Source: Desulfobacter sp. (GTDB taxonomy: Bacteria > Desulfobacterota > Desulfobacteria > Desulfobacterales > Desulfobacteraceae). Taken from it: a stretch of DNA of 24,173 nt. The stretch lies in assembly GCA_030145005.1 (NCBI GenBank), contig JAQYWJ010000007.1:1-24173 (forward strand), in the 5' to 3' direction. Positions 7,200 through 15,303 of this stretch are shown piece by piece. The notes beneath the pieces were generated by a model, which searched no databases, was not told where the DNA came from, and worked only from the letters and a program-made list of their open reading frames with translations. How positions within the stretch are numbered: the first letter of the stretch is position 1; the number at the start of each line of letters is the position of its first letter. Position numbers and translations under genes: made by a program.

Positions 7200-8609
7200 T
7201 TACATATATGAGTATCCAATTTTGGATTCGGTCTGTTTTGCCGTAAGAATTGTATTGACGATATTGTCAAACAATTGCTGGGCCCCTTTGTATCCAACGT
7301 GCAGGATACGCGCGCCGCCCACCCGGTCGTGGATGGGAAATCCCACCCGGACCATGGGGATCTTAAGCCGTCTTGCCATGGCATATCCCTTGGAGTTGCC
7401 GATGATGATTTCAGGCCGCTGGTCTTCGGGCATGGCTGCGGCGGTCTCTTCCATGCAGGTGAAGTCCATGTCATTCTGGATGATAACCTGGTCAATGAGC
7501 GTTTCGGGCAGGGTCTGTTCAAGGGCTTTTTTAAATGTTTTGCTTTTGCCGCCGGATGCGCAGAGCACGGGAATTATACCGACTTCAGCAAGGAATCCGG
7601 CCATGGAGACAACAAAATCCTCTTCGCCGTAAATCAGGGCCCGTTTTTTCGATACATATTTATTGCCGTCCACATAGGCATCCACCAGCCGCCACTTTTC
7701 TTTTCTGTACCGTTCAGGCACGGGCCTGCCCGAAATCCGGGACAGGATATCCAAAAAGCGATCCGTGGCCTTTACCCCGATGGGGATGGGAAGCCGTGTG
7801 CAGGGGATCCCAAAGCGTTTGTTTAAGATGTCTCCCGCGGTTTCCTGGCCGTTTTCAGCGGCCAGGGCCAGCACGGCACCGAACTCCATGCTGTGGACAG
7901 CCACGTTCATCTTTTCAATGGCCGAAATGGGCGTGCCGCCTTTCTGGATGGCCTGGTATTCCTGCCATGACGGTCCTTCCAGCCGTTCCGAATAATCGGG
8001 CAAAATGGTGACAGGGGTATTAAAATCCTCAAAAATATCTTTTAAATGCCGGAGGTCTTCGTTGGAGAGCATGCCGGGAAACAGGTTGATTTTTTTCTTT
8101 TTCTTGGGCCGGTAAACGATTCTTTTACCCACCGGGTTGAAGCGGTCCACAACGGCAGCCACGGCACCATGGAACCCGTCCACGTGGGTGCCGGTATATG
8201 ACGGTGTGGATACATGGACCAGGGCCGTACCTTTGATCGTATTGTCCATGCTGTTTAATATTAACTGGACATCATCACCAATGGTTTCGGACAGGCATGT
8301 GGTGGCGATACCGATCATGGCCGGGGCATACTGGCTTGCCACGTTTTCAATGGCCAGTTTCAGGTTGGCACCGCCGCCGAATACGGCCGTTTCCTCGGTG
8401 AAGTTGGATGAGGCAATATCCACCGGCTCCTTGAAATGGGAGATCAGGTATCGCCGCATATAGGTGGAGCATCCCTGGGAGCCGTGAAGCAGGGGCACAC
8501 AGCCTTCGATTCCCTGGAACACCAGGGTGGCCCCTAAAGGCGTGCACATTTTGCATGCATTCTGGGTAGCGGTGTATGATGGTGTATTCTTGTGTTTTCT
8601 CAGGCTCAT
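7200..8609 (-). CDS. nifN: NifN, FeMo-co scaffold beta subunit
   Basis: The start at 8609 (MSLRKHK) overlaps the nifE stop as ATGA and has GGAAGG nearby, so the longer upstream frame is not used. This gives 469 residues. It is NifK-like: early Cys19 and Cys22, LHGSQGC with Cys47, then SSNFTEE, the block TTCLSETIGDD, and a C-terminal VGFPIHDRVGG. Such features with the gene's place after nifE identify NifN rather than NifK. NifEN is an alpha2-beta2 scaffold on which NifB-co is converted to FeMo-co with Mo and homocitrate. The 4-base overlap with nifE fits the equal production of the two subunits. Confidence 0.93.
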   Translation of the reverse strand: MSLRKHKNTPSYTATQNACKMCTPLGATLVFQGIEGCVPLLHGSQGCSTYMRRYLISHFKEPVDIASSNFTEETAVFGGGANLKLAIENVASQYAPAMIGIATTCLSETIGDDVQLILNSMDNTIKGTALVHVSTPSYTGTHVDGFHGAVAAVVDRFNPVGKRIVYRPKKKKKINLFPGMLSNEDLRHLKDIFEDFNTPVTILPDYSERLEGPSWQEYQAIQKGGTPISAIEKMNVAVHSMEFGAVLALAAENGQETAGDILNKRFGIPCTRLPIPIGVKATDRFLDILSRISGRPVPERYRKEKWRLVDAYVDGNKYVSKKRALIYGEEDFVVSMAGFLAEVGIIPVLCASGGKSKTFKKALEQTLPETLIDQVIIQNDMDFTCMEETAAAMPEDQRPEIIIGNSKGYAMARRLKIPMVRVGFPIHDRVGGARILHVGYKGAQQLFDNIVNTILTAKQTESKIGYSYM

Positions 8610-9982
8610 ATGGCACCTTCCTTTCCGGTTAGGTTCTGCCGTCTGGGTACAAGATCCCATACCGGGCTTGTAACGGTTCCGTGTACTTCTTTGGCAAAAT
8701 TGACCATGCCTTCAAAGCCCACCAACGGAATTTTGCGTTCATGGTTATGGTCGCAGAACCCGATGCCCATCTTATAGGCAATGGGGCGTTCCTTGACGCC
8801 ACCGATAAACAGGTCTGCGTCCTTCTCAACGGAATACTTGGCCAGCTCCAGCGGGTTTGAGTCGTCTAAAATTACGGTGCCCTCATTACACATCTGCCTG
8901 AGCACTTTATAATCTTCCTGGGTACCGGTCTGGGAGCCGGCCAGGACCACTTCCATGCCAAGGGTTTTTAATGCCTTGATCAAGGAAAATGCCTTGAACG
9001 CGCCGCCCACGTATATGGCCGCTTTTTTGCCTTCAAGGTCTTTTTTCATGGTTTCCAGGCGGGGGATAATGGCCTGGACTTTCTCTTTGATAAGGTCCTG
9101 GGTTTTTTTAAGAATTTCGGGGTTTTTATCAAAGAATACAGCGACCTGGTACAGGGCATCCGAGGTATCTTCAATGCCGAAATAGGAGACCCTTATAAAT
9201 GGGATGCCGTACTCTTCCTCCATCTGCTTTGCCAGGTGGGAGACCGACCCTGAACACTGGACCACGTTCAGGGCGGCATTGCCCGCCTGCATAACCTCGT
9301 CCACCCGGCCGTCTCCTGTGATCACAGAGACCACCTTGACCCCCATGGCTTCATAATATTTTTTTATGATCCAGGTCTCTCCGCCAATATTGAATTCGCC
9401 CATGATATTGATGGAATCGGGGAGGGTGACCCGGGGGGATTTGTTTCTTTCGATCAGACTGAACAAGGCGTCGCAGGCGGCCTTGTATCCGTCTTTTTTG
9501 GTGCCTTTAAATCCTTCGGAGTGGACAGCGATGACAGGGATACCGGTCTCTTCTTCCACCTGGCGGCAGATCGCGTCCACGTCATCACCAATAATGCCCA
9601 CAATACATGTACAATAGATAAAGGCGGCTTTGGGTGAATATTTATCAATCAGCTCCAGCAATGCCTTTTTCAACTTTTTTTCTCCGCCATAGATAATATC
9701 GGTCTCTGACAAATCCGTTGAAAAACTCATCCGGTGAAGCTCCGGGCCCGAAGACTGGGCCCCTCTGATATCCCAGGTATAGGAGGCGCACCCGATGGGG
9801 CCGTGAATCAGATGCAACGCGTCGGCGATGGGGTAAAGCACCACCCTGGAGCCGCAGAACACACAGGCCCGCTGGCTGACTGCACCGGCCAGACTCTTGG
9901 TTTCACATTCCATCTCAAAGGGCTGGTTACCCTTCTGGTAGATCTGTTTTTCCCGCTGTTTGAGTACCGATATGGAGGTCAT
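8606..9982 (-). CDS. nifE: NifE, FeMo-co scaffold alpha subunit
   Basis: The 458-residue protein is NifD-like. It has Cys40 (RACVFCGSR), the segment HLIHGPIGCASYTW with Cys65, the block FSTDLSETDIIYGGEKKL, and the Cys-rich YCTCIVGIIGDD with Cys124 and Cys126. The region HSEGFKGTKKDGYKAAC replaces the NifD block containing the active-site Gln and His, and the NifD-type FeMo-co-ligating context is lacking. These differences mark it as NifE. It pairs with NifN to form the cofactor scaffold. It follows nifK by 25 bp and is coupled to nifN by an ATGA overlap, so both are in the single nif transcript. Confidence 0.94.
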   Translation of the reverse strand: MTSISVLKQREKQIYQKGNQPFEMECETKSLAGAVSQRACVFCGSRVVLYPIADALHLIHGPIGCASYTWDIRGAQSSGPELHRMSFSTDLSETDIIYGGEKKLKKALLELIDKYSPKAAFIYCTCIVGIIGDDVDAICRQVEEETGIPVIAVHSEGFKGTKKDGYKAACDALFSLIERNKSPRVTLPDSINIMGEFNIGGETWIIKKYYEAMGVKVVSVITGDGRVDEVMQAGNAALNVVQCSGSVSHLAKQMEEEYGIPFIRVSYFGIEDTSDALYQVAVFFDKNPEILKKTQDLIKEKVQAIIPRLETMKKDLEGKKAAIYVGGAFKAFSLIKALKTLGMEVVLAGSQTGTQEDYKVLRQMCNEGTVILDDSNPLELAKYSVEKDADLFIGGVKERPIAYKMGIGFCDHNHERKIPLVGFEGMVNFAKEVHGTVTSPVWDLVPRRQNLTGKEGAI

Positions 9983-10007
9983 TTTATTTATCCTTTACTG
10001 CTTTAAT

Positions 10008-11384
10008 TTACTCTACCAGTTCAAAACTTTCTTCCGGTGCATCCCGGTCCGTGCGGTCCATCAGGGCGCTCAGGATTTTTTCCAGGAAATGCAACCCGCC
10101 TTTGTATCCCACGGTGGGAAAGTAGGAGTGGCCGACCCGGTCCAGGATGGGGAACCCGTGGCGTACAAACGGAATGTCCTCGTCCCGGGCAATGTACTTG
10201 CCGTAGGTGTTGCAGATGAGCAGGTCCACGGGTTCGTTCTTGATCAACTGATGCAGGTGGAACAGGTCGCTGGGGCCCTTGACGTTGATCTCGTCACCGA
10301 ACCGGGCCGTGACCTCCTTGATCCGTTTGGTAAAGGCCTTACCCGGGGTACCGGTGACGATATGGACCGGTTTCATGCCCATGGTGACCAGAAATTCGGT
10401 CAGGGCGATGACCTGATCCGGGTCTCCGGCAATGGCCACCTTTTTACCGTACAGGTGGGGCTGCATGTCTGAGATCACATCTAAAAGCTGTCCCCGCTCC
10501 TGGGTAATGGTATCGGGTACCGAGACGCCGGCTGCGGTGCGCAGGGCATCAACAAACCGGTCTGTGGCCAAAAGGCCGATAGGCAGATCCTGCACCTGAC
10601 AGGGGACCTTGAACTGGGTATCAAGGGCTCTGACCGCATCTGCCGAGGCCCAGGCGCCCAGGCCGATGGAGCCGATACTGTCGCCGGTACTCTTGAGCTC
10701 TTCGATGGAGACGCCGCCCTTGGGGTACATATTAAATTTGCCGGTCATGGGGCCGTTCAAAATGCCCGAGGTGTCCGGAAAGAGGATGGTCTCAACACCC
10801 AACATCCCGGCGATCCGCTTCATTTCAACCATATCCGAAGGCTCCACAAATCCAGGCACAATGTTGACTTTCCCGTTGGATTTGCCGGTCTTTTCAGCAA
10901 GCTGGACAGCCATGGACTTAACCATATTGGAAAAGCCTGTGACATGGGACCCCACATAGGAAGGGGTGGATGTATGGACGACATATTTGCCTTCGGGGAT
11001 TGTGCCGTCTTTATAGGCCTTCTTGACAATCTGGTTAACGTCGTCGCCAATGGTTTCCGACAGACAGGTGGTGTGAACCGCAACCACGTCAGGCTTATAA
11101 GTGGTGAATATGGTTAAAAGGGCCTGGAGCAGGTTCGCCTGGCCACCGAATACCGATGCCCCTTCAGTAAAGGAGGAGGTGGCCGCCATAACGGGTTCAC
11201 GGTAATGACGGGTCAGCGCGGACCTGTGATAGGCGCAGCAGCCCTGGGAACCATGGCTGTGAGGTAGACAGCCATGGATTCCGAGACCCGCGTACATGGC
11301 CCCGATGGGCTGGCAGGTCTTAGCCGGGTTAACAGACAGGACTTTTCTTTCTTTAATCTCTTTTGGTGTATGTCGAAGCAGCAT
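10008..11384 (-). CDS. nifK: Nitrogenase MoFe protein beta subunit NifK
   Basis: The protein has 458 residues, shorter than the ~520 of Azotobacter because the N-terminal extension is lacking, as in many anaerobes. P-cluster ligands are Cys24 (NPAKTCQPIG), Cys49 (HGSQGC) and Cys107 (TTCLSETIGDD). The STPSYVGSHV block holds the Ser near the P-cluster. The strong ribosome binding site AGGAG is 6 bases before the ATG. With NifD it forms the alpha2-beta2 dinitrogenase; NifK shares the P-cluster, which passes electrons from NifH to FeMo-co. It is separated from nifD by 164 bp containing hairpins, the largest gap inside the operon, so its output could be tuned separately from NifD. Confidence 0.96.
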   Translation of the reverse strand: MLLRHTPKEIKERKVLSVNPAKTCQPIGAMYAGLGIHGCLPHSHGSQGCCAYHRSALTRHYREPVMAATSSFTEGASVFGGQANLLQALLTIFTTYKPDVVAVHTTCLSETIGDDVNQIVKKAYKDGTIPEGKYVVHTSTPSYVGSHVTGFSNMVKSMAVQLAEKTGKSNGKVNIVPGFVEPSDMVEMKRIAGMLGVETILFPDTSGILNGPMTGKFNMYPKGGVSIEELKSTGDSIGSIGLGAWASADAVRALDTQFKVPCQVQDLPIGLLATDRFVDALRTAAGVSVPDTITQERGQLLDVISDMQPHLYGKKVAIAGDPDQVIALTEFLVTMGMKPVHIVTGTPGKAFTKRIKEVTARFGDEINVKGPSDLFHLHQLIKNEPVDLLICNTYGKYIARDEDIPFVRHGFPILDRVGHSYFPTVGYKGGLHFLEKILSALMDRTDRDAPEESFELVE

Positions 11385-11548
11385 AAGTTTCTCCTGTTGC
11401 TTTTTATCTATGTTTTCAGGTATTTTTTATAAGAAAGTCTGTGCAACCTACCCAGATCTTTCAACTTTCGTTGTGGGCTGAGTCTGGGTGTTGGTTGATA
11501 GACCAGATCAGCCCGTGGCTGTTATATGGAATCCTCGGCCTATGGCCG
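11385..11548 (-). promoter_or_regulatory. nifD-nifK intergenic RNA with three hairpins
   Basis: The transcript would contain CGGCC-ATA-GGCCG directly after the nifD stop (11536-11548). Next comes a 12-bp stem (GGGCTGA-TCTGG pairing with CCAGA-C-TCAGCCC, one bulged base, 15-nt loop) at 11475-11514. Then comes CAAC-GAAA-GTTG at 11462-11473. No U-tract follows the big stem, so it is not a plain terminator. I saw no GG-N10-GC sigma-54 promoter in this gap. A processing or stability element between the two subunits' genes is an inference. Confidence 0.5.
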
Positions 11549-13180
11549 TTATTCCCCAACGAACGTGGCGGACAATTCCGGGTCCTTCTGCCATGGGGCT
11601 TCCAGGTACTGCCAGATATTGGCGTTGAGCATGCGGTCAATTTCCTCAAAAAAGTTTACCGCGCCTTCAAATACCGCGTATGGCCCACCCGTGTCATAGG
11701 AGTGGAGCTGTTTCATGGGAATACCGTGCTTCTGGACCGCGTATTTTTCCTTGATACCGGCACAGAAGATGTCCGGCTTGTACATGGCAATAAGGGTTTC
11801 TGTTTCGTGGTGGCTGATGTCATCAACGATCAGGGAGCCTTTGACCATTTCAGGGATCAGGCCGTCATACTTTTTAAACGGATAGCCGGATTCTTCCAGC
11901 GCCTGCATCTGTTCCTCGGTCTTCCTAGGGCTGTACAGGTTTTCATCTTTTTCTATGGTCAATTCTTCAATATTTCTGGAATCGGCATCAACCTTGATAT
12001 CCGGAATGACATCGCGTCCTTCATAGTCATCCCTGTGGGCAAACTCGTATCCGGCAGAAAGCACCGTCATGCCGATATCTCTAAACAGTTCCTGGTAGTG
12101 GTGGGCCCGGGAACCGCCCACAAACATCATGGCAGTTTTGCCCTCACACCGTTTTTTGACCTCTTTGATTTTGGCCTCAACAGGAATCATCTCCTCGGCA
12201 ATGACCTCTTCCACCCGGTCAATGAGTTCCTGGTCTTCAAAATAGGCGGCTATTTTGCGCAGGCTGCTCGCTGTTGACGTGGGTCCCGTAAAGCTGACTT
12301 TTATCCAGGGAATGCCGTACTTTGTCTCCAGCATGTCTGCGACGTAGTTAATGGATCTGTGGCACATAACCGCATTGAGATCTGCGGTGTGACAGTTGGC
12401 AAACTGGTCAACGGTGGAGTTGCCTGAAAATGTGGAAACAAGATCAATGCCGCACTTATTCAGCAATTCGTCGATGATGAACCCGTCGCCGCCGATGTTG
12501 TATTCACCCAGCAGGTTAATTTTAAATTTGGCGTCCATGACCGTGTCATTCAAGCCCACAACATGTTTAAAAATAGTGTTGTTGGCAATGTGATGGCCGG
12601 CAGACTGGCTCACGCCTTTATATCCTTCACAGGAAAATCCAAAAATATTGATGCCAAGCTTTTCTTTCATCTCTCTTGCCACGGCATGGACATCATCGCC
12701 GATCAGACCGACCGGACAGGTGGAAAAGATGGAGATGGCCTTGGGTTTGAAAATGTCATAGGCTTCCTGAATGGCCGCTTTAAGTTTCTTTTCCCCACCG
12801 AAAACAATGTCCTCGTCCTTCATGTCTGTGGAAAAGCAGTAGTTTATATAATTGTCAGCATCGTCTGACGGGGGACGGGTCTGGTTACGCCGGGTCAGCC
12901 AGGAGTAGAATCCGCAGCCGATGGGGCCGTGAGTCAGGTTGATAATGTCCCGGGTCGGGCCCATGATGACGCCTTTGCAGCCGGCATAACAGCACCCTCT
13001 CTGGGTGATGATGCCCGGAACGGTCCTGACATTGGCTCCTACCTGGAGGCCGTCTTTTTCATCGCTTGCAACCGGCGTGATCTGTTTGGCGCGTTTCCGG
13101 GCCACTTTGGGCGGATACTTTGCCAGTATTTCTTTTTTTATATCTTCCGGGTTAACGGTGTGGGTTCGTTCGCCTGTCAT
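11549..13180 (-). CDS. nifD: Nitrogenase MoFe protein alpha subunit NifD
   Basis: The 543-residue protein has P-cluster ligands Cys63 (RGCCYAGCKGV), Cys89 (GPIGCG) and Cys155 (STCPVGLIGDD). FeMo-co ligands are Cys273 (VMCHRS) and His493 (LHSYDTGGP). The active-site block GVSQSAGHHI provides the Gln and His equivalents of Azotobacter Gln191 and His195; the Val70 equivalent is kept in GCKGV. A segment at about 388-437, rich in charged residues, matches the ~50-residue insertion of NifD from clostridia and other anaerobes. NifD holds FeMo-co and is the site of N2 reduction. AGGGG lies nine bases before the ATG. All catalytic residues are present, so a working enzyme is expected. Confidence 0.97.
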   Translation of the reverse strand: MTGERTHTVNPEDIKKEILAKYPPKVARKRAKQITPVASDEKDGLQVGANVRTVPGIITQRGCCYAGCKGVIMGPTRDIINLTHGPIGCGFYSWLTRRNQTRPPSDDADNYINYCFSTDMKDEDIVFGGEKKLKAAIQEAYDIFKPKAISIFSTCPVGLIGDDVHAVAREMKEKLGINIFGFSCEGYKGVSQSAGHHIANNTIFKHVVGLNDTVMDAKFKINLLGEYNIGGDGFIIDELLNKCGIDLVSTFSGNSTVDQFANCHTADLNAVMCHRSINYVADMLETKYGIPWIKVSFTGPTSTASSLRKIAAYFEDQELIDRVEEVIAEEMIPVEAKIKEVKKRCEGKTAMMFVGGSRAHHYQELFRDIGMTVLSAGYEFAHRDDYEGRDVIPDIKVDADSRNIEELTIEKDENLYSPRKTEEQMQALEESGYPFKKYDGLIPEMVKGSLIVDDISHHETETLIAMYKPDIFCAGIKEKYAVQKHGIPMKQLHSYDTGGPYAVFEGAVNFFEEIDRMLNANIWQYLEAPWQKDPELSATFVGE

Positions 13181-13218
13181 ATGTTTATACCCCTATCTTT
13201 TCTCTCATGTTATTTTGC

Positions 13219-13599
13219 TTAAAAATCGTCAAGAACGGCATCTCCGTGTTCTGATGTTCTCACGGAGATGGAGTCTTCGGTGGGCTTGACCCATATAACC
13301 CCGTCTCCTGATTTTCCGGTTTGGTTGGCTTCAATAATGGTGTCTACGGTTTTTTGGACCAGTTTGTCGGGAACAACTACAAATATGGCCCGTCTGGGCT
13401 GGAGGCGGTCGCTCTGGCCCAACTGGGCAATGGCCTCTTCATGCCCCTGTTCCGCACCCTTAAGCAGGTCCATGCTCACCAGGGCTTTGCCACGGCCCAG
13501 GCACTCTACGGCGGTCATGGAAGAAACGCCCGCGTCAATCAGAGCCTTTTTGGTCTTATTGATCCTGTTCATGCGGACGACGGCCATGATCTCTTTCAT
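13219..13599 (-). CDS. nifI2: NifI2, PII-family nitrogenase regulator
   Basis: The 126-residue PII-like protein begins MKEIMAVVRMNR and has the PII core pattern: KTKKALIDAG...V, a long T-loop-type insertion (LVSMDLLKGAEQGHEE), FVVVPDKLVQKTVDTI and SGDGVIWV. Longer than GlnB (112 residues) and lacking its T-loop Tyr context, it fits NifI2. NifI1 and NifI2 form a complex that binds NifDK and blocks activity when 2-oxoglutarate is low, i.e. when ammonium arrives; this is known from methanogens. Its ATG overlaps the nifI1 stop (ATGA), so the two are made together. It lies between nifH and nifD, as is typical. Confidence 0.93.
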   Translation of the reverse strand: MKEIMAVVRMNRINKTKKALIDAGVSSMTAVECLGRGKALVSMDLLKGAEQGHEEAIAQLGQSDRLQPRRAIFVVVPDKLVQKTVDTIIEANQTGKSGDGVIWVKPTEDSISVRTSEHGDAVLDDF

Positions 13600-13955
13600 G
13601 ATGCCTCCTCTACGTCTTCATCAAGGTCTATGTTTTTTTTGCCTGAGCTAATGGTATAAGAATCAATTACTGGAGAAATAAAAATCTTGCCGTCGCCAAA
13701 GGCGCCTTTTTCACCGGTCTTTGCCGTTTCCAAAATGGTTTTAAGAAGAAACTCACGATCTTTTTCATCTATAACCGATATCAGCATCTCCTTGGGAATT
13801 TCGTCATAGGTAACTTCACCGATTTTTATCCCCCGCTGCTTTCCACGTCCTGCCACACTCATCCGAGTGACAGCCGGATACCCAGCTTCCATGAGGGCGG
13901 CCATTACTGCGTTAACTTTTTCAGGGCGGACAATGGATTTAATCATTACTTTCAT
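13596..13955 (-). CDS. nifI1: NifI1, PII-family nitrogenase regulator
   Basis: The 119-residue product begins MKVMIKSIVRPEKVNAV, the PII beta1-alpha1 pattern, and continues with SVAGRGKQRGIKIG (T-loop region), ISVIDEKDREFLLKTI and GDGKIFISPV, the ATP/2-oxoglutarate-binding hallmarks of PII proteins. An acidic tail ends the protein. Position directly after nifH and coupling by ATGA to the next PII gene identify NifI1. It acts with NifI2 in post-translational switch-off of dinitrogenase. AAGGA lies 8 bases before the ATG. No draT/draG genes are visible in the window, consistent with NifI-type control here. Confidence 0.93.
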   Translation of the reverse strand: MKVMIKSIVRPEKVNAVMAALMEAGYPAVTRMSVAGRGKQRGIKIGEVTYDEIPKEMLISVIDEKDREFLLKTILETAKTGEKGAFGDGKIFISPVIDSYTISSGKKNIDLDEDVEEAS

Positions 13956-13987
13956 TTAAATGTTCCTTATGGCTCTTAGGTTAATGG

Positions 13988-14812
13988 TTAGGAAGCGATC
14001 CCGTAGTCAATGAGCAGTGACTCCAGTTCTTCAATCTCAAGGGGTGTCGGGATGACAAACATTTCATTTTCATCCATTTTTCTGGACAGCGCCCGGTACT
14101 CATCTGCCTGGGGGTGTTCCGGCGCAAAGTCGATAACCGTCTTTCTGTTGATCTCAGCCTGCTGAACCATGTTGTGCCTGGGAACAAAGTGGATCATCTG
14201 GGTGCCCAATCTCTTGGCCAGCTGTTCAATCATTTCCAATTCGTTGTCGACCTGGCGGGAGTTGCAGATCAGGCCGCCGAGACGAACCCCACCGGACTGG
14301 GCAAATTTGACGATACCTTTACAGATGTTGTTGGCTGCGTACATGGCCATCATCTCGCCGGAGACAACAATATATATCTCCTGTGCCTTGCCTTCACGGA
14401 TGGGCATGGCAAATCCGCCGCAGACAACGTCGCCCAAAACATCATAAAATACATAATCCAAATCCTGTTCTTCGTCATAGGCACCCAGCTGTTCCAGCAG
14501 GTTGATGGAGGTGATGATCCCGCGGCCCGCGCAGCCGACACCGGGTTCTGGTCCGCCTGATTCCGTACACAGAACCCCGCCGTATCCGGCTTTTCTAACA
14601 TCGTCCAGTTCAACATCTTCGCCTTCTTCTCTCAGGGTATCCAGAACGGTTTTCTGGGCCAGTCCGTTGAGCATGAGCCGTGTGGAGTCGGACTTGGGGT
14701 CGCAGCCCACGATCATGATTTTTTTGCCCGCTTCCACCAGTCCTGCTACCGTATTCTGAGTTGTTGTGGATTTGCCGATGCCGCCTTTTCCGTAGATTGC
14801 TACCTTTCTCAT
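13988..14812 (-). CDS. nifH: Nitrogenase iron protein NifH (dinitrogenase reductase)
   Basis: The 274-residue protein begins MRKVAIYGKGGIGKST with the P-loop at residues 8-15. The [4Fe-4S] ligands are Cys94 (GVGCAGRG) and Cys131 (GDVVCGGFAMP). Arg97 in CAGRG is the residue ADP-ribosylated by DraT in species that have it. Switch regions GCDPKSDSTR and FYDVLGDVVC are intact. NifH hydrolyses ATP to drive electrons into NifDK and is also needed in cofactor maturation. It is the first gene of the operon, with AAGGAG ten bases before the ATG and a sigma-54 promoter upstream. It is unlikely to be a VnfH/AnfH because nifDKENBV follow and no delta-subunit gene is present. Confidence 0.98.
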   Translation of the reverse strand: MRKVAIYGKGGIGKSTTTQNTVAGLVEAGKKIMIVGCDPKSDSTRLMLNGLAQKTVLDTLREEGEDVELDDVRKAGYGGVLCTESGGPEPGVGCAGRGIITSINLLEQLGAYDEEQDLDYVFYDVLGDVVCGGFAMPIREGKAQEIYIVVSGEMMAMYAANNICKGIVKFAQSGGVRLGGLICNSRQVDNELEMIEQLAKRLGTQMIHFVPRHNMVQQAEINRKTVIDFAPEHPQADEYRALSRKMDENEMFVIPTPLEIEELESLLIDYGIAS

Positions 14813-14856
14813 TTTTTTTTAGCTCCTTAAATTAAGCTTTAGTTGTGTTTAATTTT

Positions 14857-14875
14857 GACAGGCCAAGAACCTGTC
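14857..14875 (-). promoter_or_regulatory. Hairpin at the 5' end of the nif transcript
   Basis: GACAGG (14857-14862) pairs with CCTGTC (14870-14875) around a 7-base loop. Given the sigma-54 promoter, transcription should start near 14886, so this stem lies about 10 nt into the mRNA. It could protect the nifH message or be a binding site; the role is inferred. Confidence 0.45.
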
Positions 14876-14896
14876 CGTTGTCGTAATGCCAGTAAT

Positions 14897-14912
14897 TGCA
14901 ATAGGCGTTCCA
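14897..14912 (-). promoter_or_regulatory. Sigma-54 (-24/-12) promoter of the nif operon
   Basis: On the minus strand the sequence TGGAACG-CCTA-TTGCA gives GG and GC exactly 10 bases apart, matching the sigma-54 consensus TGGCACG-N4-TTGCW with one mismatch. The expected transcription start is near 14886, about 74 nt before the nifH ATG. No typical NifA site (TGT-N10-ACA) was found upstream, so the activator is unclear. Confidence 0.85.
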
Positions 14913-15041
14913 TCGAAATTTCAGATAAACGACAAAAAAATCTAACCTGTTTGAATTACAAATTGTTTTAAATAAAAAGAAATTTTTATTTGTGTCGACG
15001 TGAGCTGAGAGGGGCTTGAATATTACGAAAAGGGAATATAT

Positions 15042-15088
15042 TTTGATTCAAATATGTAACTTAATTTTAATGAATAGATTGTTATTCA
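15042..15088. promoter_or_regulatory. Two dyads upstream of the nif promoter (candidate activator sites)
   Basis: TGAATA-N6-TATTCA is a perfect dyad at 15071-15088, and TTTGA-T-TCAAA is another at 15042-15052. They lie about 160 and 195 bp before the predicted start, the usual distance for enhancer-binding activators of sigma-54. The region is AT-rich, so chance dyads are possible. Confidence 0.35.
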
Positions 15089-15125
15089 CTAAGCTTGGTT
15101 TTTCAGGTGTTAAAATCTAATTCTT

Positions 15126-15165
15126 GTTAAGTCTTAATAGGAACGGTTAAATCTTAATAGGAACG
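15126..15165. repeat. Tandem 20-bp repeat upstream of nifH
   Basis: Two adjacent 20-bp units beginning GTTAA and ending TCTTAATAGGAACG (15126-15145 and 15146-15165) differ at one position. A weaker third copy (GTTAAAATCTAATTCTT) starts near 15110. They lie about 240-280 bp before the predicted nif start and 140-180 bp beyond the plsC stop. They could be protein-binding sites; nothing else in 14913-15303 looks like a gene. Confidence 0.6.
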
Positions 15166-15303
15166 AGCGAGATGTCAGCCAACAGAACCGTCTTAATCAG
15201 ACCGATCCAAAGGCACCAAAAATGTAATTTTTTATTTTGTACTTTTTTTGCTAACGAATATGTGAAGAATCTCTTCCGACTTAAGATCTTATTATTGATA
15301 CAA

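Noticed and set aside
11441..12277. 278-codon open frame on the plus strand opposite nifD
   Set aside because: It is antisense to highly conserved nifD codons, has no recognisable family and no ribosome binding site support.
4338..14812. Alternative (V- or Fe-only) nitrogenase
   Set aside because: No delta-subunit gene, nifEN present, and NifD/K motifs match the Mo enzyme.
15126..15165. CRISPR array
   Set aside because: Only two directly adjacent 20-bp units without spacers; no cas genes in the window.
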